This document shows, piece by piece, positions 4,398 to 5,419 of a DNA stretch of 5,419 nucleotides. How positions within the stretch are numbered: the first letter of the stretch is position 1; every line of letters begins with the position of its first letter. Location of the stretch: assembly GCA_025360235.1 (NCBI GenBank), contig JANYCO010000598.1, forward strand, positions 1-5,419, given 5' to 3'. A program made the translations under genes and the position numbers. The notes below the pieces were generated by a model. That model did no database searches and had not been told where the DNA came from. It was given only the letters and a program-made list of their open reading frames with translations. This DNA comes from Cytophagales bacterium (GTDB lineage Bacteria; Bacteroidota; Bacteroidia; Cytophagales; Cytophagaceae).

Positions 4398-5419
4398 ATG
4401 AATCTTTCGAAAAAAATTTCGCTAACCTACTTGTCTATTATAGTGTCAACTTTAATTGGAGGCGCGCTCTCCTTTTATATATTATCTGATAAGGACAGAA
4501 CACAGAATTTGGGTACTCTACTGCTCGTGGTAATTTCAGTAATCCCATTTGTGGTAACAATAATTAGTTTTTTTGCAATACAATTTATCAGAAATCAGGT
4601 AACCACTCCTCTTCTGAAAATTAAAGATGCGATTGATGATCTGGCAAAAGGCGAAGTAACAACCGTTGACCATAGCATTCGCGAAGACGAGATCGGGAAA
4701 ATGGGAAATGCTTTGAATGTGATGATCGATGGATTAAAACAAAAAATTACTTTCTCAGATGAAATTGGAAAAGGCAATCTTTCCATTCCTTTCACCCCCC
4801 TTAGTGAAAAAGATATTTTGGGAAATGCTTTACTTAAAATGAGGGCTAATCTCACACTTAACACTGAGAACGAAACAAAAAGAAACTGGGCAACCATGGG
4901 TATTGCCAATATGGGAGAACTGCTCCGTAAAAATGAAAGCGACGAAGCTGGTTTATACGACAGTATTATAACCTATCTGGTAAAATACCTTGACGCTAAT
5001 CAAGGAGGTTTGTTTATAGTCGAAAACGATCCCGCCACTAATATTCCTTTTCTTGAGCTCAAATCCTGTTATGCTTACAACCGGAAAAAATTTCTTGAGA
5101 AAAAAATTGATCTTGGGGAAGGTCTCATTGGACAGTGTTATATAGAAAGAGAAACAATCTATCTGACTGAAGTACCTAAAGGTTATATCAACATTACTTC
5201 TGGTTTGGGTGGAGGAGATCCGAATGTACTTATTCTTACTCCTCTAAAAATAAACAACCATATCTATGGCATTTTAGAAATAGCTTCTTTTAATTTGTTG
5301 GAACAATATCATGTTGATTTTATTGAAAGAATTGCAGAAAGCATCGGATCTGTAATTTCCAATATGAAATCCAACCACCATACCAAGAAATTACTGGAAG
5401 ACTCTCAAATGCAGTCTGA
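4398..5419 (+). CDS. Membrane-anchored HAMP-GAF signalling protein, C-terminus outside window
   Basis: The first 340 residues are visible and the frame is open to the window end. Two membrane helices lie at about 9-29 and 39-63 with only about 9 residues between them, so there is no extracytoplasmic sensor domain. A HAMP domain follows (about 64-115), marked by the conserved proline at 71, GEV near 85-87 and DEIG at 97-100. A second, degenerate HAMP-like unit (about 120-155) has IGKGNLSI and DILGNALLKMRANL. The helix with KRNWATMGIANMGELLR (161-177) leads to a GAF domain (about 180-322), including GGLFIVEND, the LGEGLIGQCYIERETIY segment and LTPLKINNHIYGILEIAS. The last residues, KKLLEDSQMQS, begin a coiled coil. 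In Bacteroidota such proteins often continue to a histidine kinase or PAS module; this cannot be seen. The start at 4398 gives a short positively charged N-terminus, MNLSKK, before the first helix. The GAF ligand is unknown. Confidence 0.88.
   Translation, partial: MNLSKKISLTYLSIIVSTLIGGALSFYILSDKDRTQNLGTLLLVVISVIPFVVTIISFFAIQFIRNQVTTPLLKIKDAIDDLAKGEVTTVDHSIREDEIGKMGNALNVMIDGLKQKITFSDEIGKGNLSIPFTPLSEKDILGNALLKMRANLTLNTENETKRNWATMGIANMGELLRKNESDEAGLYDSIITYLVKYLDANQGGLFIVENDPATNIPFLELKSCYAYNRKKFLEKKIDLGEGLIGQCYIERETIYLTEVPKGYINITSGLGGGDPNVLILTPLKINNHIYGILEIASFNLLEQYHVDFIERIAESIGSVISNMKSNHHTKKLLEDSQMQS

Noticed and set aside
4595..4909. A 104-residue minus-strand open frame with hydrophobic residues
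   Set aside because: It lies antisense to the HAMP region, whose motifs on the plus strand are clear; the hydrophobicity is a by-product of the complementary strand.
1..5419. Search for CRISPR repeats, tRNA genes, attachment sites and insertion-sequence ends
   Set aside because: No regularly spaced repeats, tRNA-like cloverleaf sequence, terminal inverted repeats or transposase motifs were seen on either strand.

Overview
The window looks like chromosomal DNA from a Bacteroidota species, probably near the Chitinophagia, Cytophagia or Sphingobacteriia. The DNA is AT-rich and Shine-Dalgarno sequences are essentially absent. Several upstream regions carry the Bacteroidota housekeeping promoter pattern (TTG, about 20 bases, TAnnTTTG). 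The gene content also fits: a GlxA-type regulator, an SRPBCC/VOC/DoxX cassette, a YtxJ bacilliredoxin, and a HAMP-GAF signalling protein whose C-terminus runs into a coiled coil. There are no RNA genes, CRISPR arrays, insertion sequences or phage genes.

Layout. (1) Positions 1-617, minus strand: the N-terminal 205 residues of a GlxA-like DJ-1/PfpI plus AraC regulator, cut by the window edge. (2) Positions 618-746: a divergent control region with a near-perfect minus-strand promoter and two palindromes. (3) Positions 747-2425, plus strand: a compact four-gene run, SRPBCC (AHSA1-like), two PhnB-type VOC proteins, and a DoxX-like membrane protein. (4) Positions 2444-2665: a small ferredoxin-fold-like protein that probably starts at a GTG just after its own -7 box. 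(5) Positions 2745-3351: a YtxJ/BrxC-like bacilliredoxin overlapped by a small three-helix membrane protein. (6) Positions 3355-4155, minus strand: a 266-residue protein of unknown function with a possible Imm26-like C-terminal domain, converging on the previous gene with a 3-base gap. (7) Positions 4156-4397: AT-rich intergenic DNA with overlapping hairpins and a good promoter. (8) Positions 4398 to the end, plus strand: a membrane-anchored tandem-HAMP and GAF signalling protein, cut by the window edge.

How the genes may work together. The divergent GlxA-like regulator probably controls the SRPBCC-VOC-VOC-DoxX run. That is inferred from the arrangement and the palindromes; the substrate or stress involved cannot be read from sequence. 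The YtxJ homologue points to bacillithiol-based thiol redox chemistry in the host. No clearly new multi-gene system is visible. The points most worth a second look are the divergent control region, two apparently leaderless genes, the orphan possible immunity protein, and the sensor with almost no extracytoplasmic part.
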